Positions 7,226-7,341 of a stretch of 7,341 bases of DNA are shown piece by piece; within the stretch, counting starts at the first letter, position 1, and each line of letters starts with the position of its first letter. Source of the stretch: Cytophagales bacterium (GTDB lineage Bacteria > Bacteroidota > Bacteroidia > Cytophagales > Cyclobacteriaceae); NCBI GenBank assembly GCA_029262955.1, contig JAJCYL010000264.1, positions 1 to 7,341 of the forward strand. The letters run 5' to 3'. The notes below the pieces were generated by a model that was not told the origin of the DNA, searched no databases, and saw nothing but the letters and a program-made list of their open reading frames with translations. Both the position numbers and the translations under genes were made by a program.

Positions 7226-7268
7226 CAGACAATCCCGTTATTTTAAAATTAATTGTCTGCTTTTTTTT
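7226..7268 (+). terminator. Inverted repeat plus T-tract resembling a + strand intrinsic terminator
   Basis: CAGACAAT (7226-7233) and ATTGTCTG (7252-7259) pair perfectly over 8 bp around an 18-nt AT-rich loop, followed by one C and eight T (7261-7268). On the + strand this has the form of a rho-independent terminator, though the stem is only 3/8 GC and the loop is long. No + strand gene is visible to its left, so it would end a transcript running antisense to the operon leader. Otherwise it is an operator-like repeat. Confidence 0.35.
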
Positions 7269-7276
7269 ATAACAAA
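7244..7276 (-). promoter_or_regulatory. Candidate Bacteroidota-type promoter for the signalling operon
   Basis: On the - strand, TTTG (7273-7276) is followed after 21 bases by TAATTTTA (7244-7251). This compares with the Bacteroidota -33 TTG/TTTG and -7 TAnnTTTG elements; the -7 box differs only at its last base. Spacing is within the known range. Transcription would start near 7238 and give a leader of about 220 nt. The spacer and the -7 box overlap the inverted repeat at 7226-7259, which would suit control by a bound protein. In such AT-rich DNA a match this good can arise by chance. Confidence 0.28.
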
Positions 7277-7341
7277 CTCATGTTTAGAAATGTTCCATGT
7301 AACTGACTTTGACTCTTGAAGCTGGCAGCAGGTGATTACTG

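Larger units (their letters stand above)
7220..7330. repeat. 9-bp inverted repeat flanking the candidate promoter
   Basis: TGCTGCCAG at 7220-7228 and CTGGCAGCA at 7322-7330 are exact reverse complements, 93 bases apart. They are GC-rich in an AT-rich region. The left arm shares CAG (7226-7228) with the stem of the inverted repeat at 7226-7259, so the two structures could not form together. Paired operators or alternative RNA folds are possible; chance is not excluded. Confidence 0.4.
7016..7341. other. Intergenic region upstream of the four-gene operon, no convincing gene
   Basis: This 326-bp AT-rich stretch has no ORF with recognised homology. It must contain the start of the leftward operon unless that lies beyond the edge. 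It holds a candidate Bacteroidota promoter, an inverted repeat followed by eight T on the + strand, a second inverted repeat, the AT-only-flanked palindrome TTTTTCGAAAAA (7126-7137), and two short overlapping - strand frames. At the far right, two - strand frames are open to the window edge, stopping near 7285 and at 7238. One could be the 3' end of an upstream leftward gene, but neither can be chosen from what is visible. Confidence 0.7.

Noticed and set aside
7238..7339. 3' end of an upstream leftward gene at the window edge
   Set aside because: Two different frames are open to the edge with short, unrecognisable peptides, so neither can be supported.

Overview
The window looks like a chromosomal piece from a Bacteroidota bacterium, probably of the Cytophagales type. 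The reasons are a moderately AT-rich composition, start codons preceded by A/T-rich leaders without clear Shine-Dalgarno sequences, and the style of the signalling proteins. This placement is inference, because no rRNA or marker gene is present.

Layout. (i) Bases 2-1192 on the + strand hold the 3' part of an N-acyl-D-amino-acid deacylase (D-aminoacylase) family amidohydrolase whose start lies outside the window. (ii) Bases 1187-7015 on the - strand hold four tightly packed genes, read right to left: a stand-alone receiver domain (128 aa), a receiver fused to a class III adenylate cyclase (386 aa), a transmembrane sensor histidine kinase (852 aa), and an unrecognised four-helix membrane protein with a large soluble C-terminal part (553 aa). 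The gaps are 34, 21 and 5 bp, so this is very probably one operon. Its last gene converges on the deacylase and the two reading frames overlap by 6 bp. (iii) Bases 7016-7341 contain no convincing gene. They hold the likely operon promoter, an inverted repeat with a T-tract on the opposite strand, a second inverted repeat sharing bases with the first, and short open frames of doubtful status.

How the genes may work together (inference). The kinase senses something through a periplasmic Cache-like domain. Its signal passes through a HAMP and linker region that closely resembles chemoreceptors of Campylobacterota, then into a kinase core with an unusually long insertion between the phosphorylated histidine and the ATP-binding domain. 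Phosphate is likely passed to the two related receivers. One controls a cyclase domain with every key catalytic residue and the adenine-specifying Lys/Asp pair, so the output would be cAMP. The stand-alone receiver could be a competing phosphate sink, a relay or a protein-interaction output. The membrane protein is the unknown member of the module and the most interesting target. No cAMP receptor gene is visible in the window.
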